From Ichthyophis bannanicus (taxonomy: Eukaryota > Chordata > Amphibia > Gymnophiona > Ichthyophiidae): 64,000 nt of DNA. Made by a program: the position numbers and the translations under genes. The stretch lies in the NCBI GenBank assembly GCA_033557465.1, contig CM066048.1, positions 13,182,305 to 13,246,304 of the forward strand, read 5' to 3'. Of this stretch, positions 63,401-64,000 are shown piece after piece. The notes under the pieces were generated by a model. That model did not search any database. It was not told where the DNA came from and saw nothing but the letters and a program-made list of their open reading frames with translations. Position 1 is the first letter of the stretch. Each line of letters opens with the position of its first letter.

Positions 63401-64000
63401 AAGTTGACTACTGATCATGCATCAGTAGTGAGTTAGGGGTTAATTGAACCTCAGTTTTATGGAAGAGAGATTCCTGTGCAATTTTGTGAAAAACATCTTG
63501 CATAACTGTTTTGATAGAACCATGTGAAATTTCTAATAGAGAGATACTGGTGCATCTGGCAAATATATACAAAATAAAGTGAAGGTCATCTGACGGGGTT
63601 CTGGGCTTCTGAACCGTGGGATGGAAAATGCCCTCCCTTGAGCATTCTCAGGCGTCTGGCCAGCGTCTTGATTATGTTTAATGGACAGCTGATCCTATTC
63701 TATGTGTATGTCACCTGATGGAAAATTACTGGTTACTCTTGCATCAGGATAAAATGGGGGCCTTTTTCAGCCGGGGAGGAAGTGAAGGGATCTCCTCCAT
63801 GGAACGAGCACGTGCGTTGCCTGGAAAGTCTCCCGATTGAGAAGTCTCTCCTGCATCTGGGATCCATTTAGTCAAAGTGTGGCATGAGATGAAGCTCATA
63901 ACTCTGTCGGTGGCGTATCATTCTCCTATCTTGCTTTCTAGCTATCTTTTCCAACTAATTATAGGTAAATAAGTGCATTACTTGCTTTCAAGTTATCTTT
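63401..64000. other. Unassigned; possible continuation of the second DIRS family
   Basis: 63401-63730 shows nothing recognisable. From about 63740 to 63930, broken frames contain IEKSLLHLGSI and MKLITLSVAYHSP, weakly like the RT thumb of DIRS elements. The evidence is thin. Confidence 0.35.

Overview
This is a stretch of vertebrate nuclear genome. It holds part of one host gene, and most of the rest is tandem repeats and transposable elements. Three short exons on the + strand (20405-20556, 22267-22384 and 51118-51259) have consensus splice sites, compatible intron phases and products that read through as one protein. They encode the second Ig domain and the first half of the third Ig domain of an IGSF9-family cell-adhesion protein (IGSF9/Dasm1 slightly favoured over IGSF9B). 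Everything between 22385 and 51117 is one intron of about 28.7 kb. No exon of this gene was recognised before 20405 or after 51259. The mixture of abundant DIRS retrotransposons, CR1 and L2 LINEs with long ORFs, tRNA-derived SINEs and hAT elements in a very long intron suggests an amphibian, most likely a caecilian. That is an inference from repeat content; reptiles with CR1-rich genomes are not excluded.

Layout. 1-8630: a minisatellite of about 60 bp, split at 1433-3026 by a hAT-type transposon with a perfect 8-bp target duplication, which itself carries a truncated LINE. 8712-9737: a separate 54-bp minisatellite with 19 units. 9826-11090: a decayed CR1-like LINE running into CA-rich repeats. 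11835-15360: DIRS copy A (gag, RT, RNase H; no recombinase). 15670-17510: an antisense CR1. 17617-19247: an ORF1-only L1-like element. 19861-22600: a SINE and the first two IGSF9 exons. 24430-27170: DIRS copies B and C. 27170 to about 32600: a long antisense CR1 containing a SINE and two solo LTRs. 32606-39413: two DIRS copies fused head-to-tail (D1, D2). 39478-42140: CR1, SINE and L2 fragments.

42174-50518: DIRS copies E and F, joined end to end at 48440/48441. Copy E has both terminal repeats, gag, RT, RNase H, tyrosine recombinase and the internal complementary region, interrupted by a 454-bp foldback insertion. 50519-52943: the third IGSF9 exon and a palindromic MITE. 52944-57013: the best-preserved CR1, antisense, with one frameshift in ORF2. 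57030-64000: SINE-like repeats, more CR1 fragments and, at 61.7-63.4 kb, fragments of a second, more diverged DIRS family.

No element is fully intact: every reverse-transcriptase or recombinase frame found is broken, truncated or missing a key residue. The DIRS set is the most informative part. The internal complementary region near the 3' end is complementary to the joined left and right termini, and the E/F boundary reproduces that joined-terminus sequence in the genome. Element boundaries were read by eye from comparison between copies in the window and are good to about 5-30 bp unless a target duplication is quoted.
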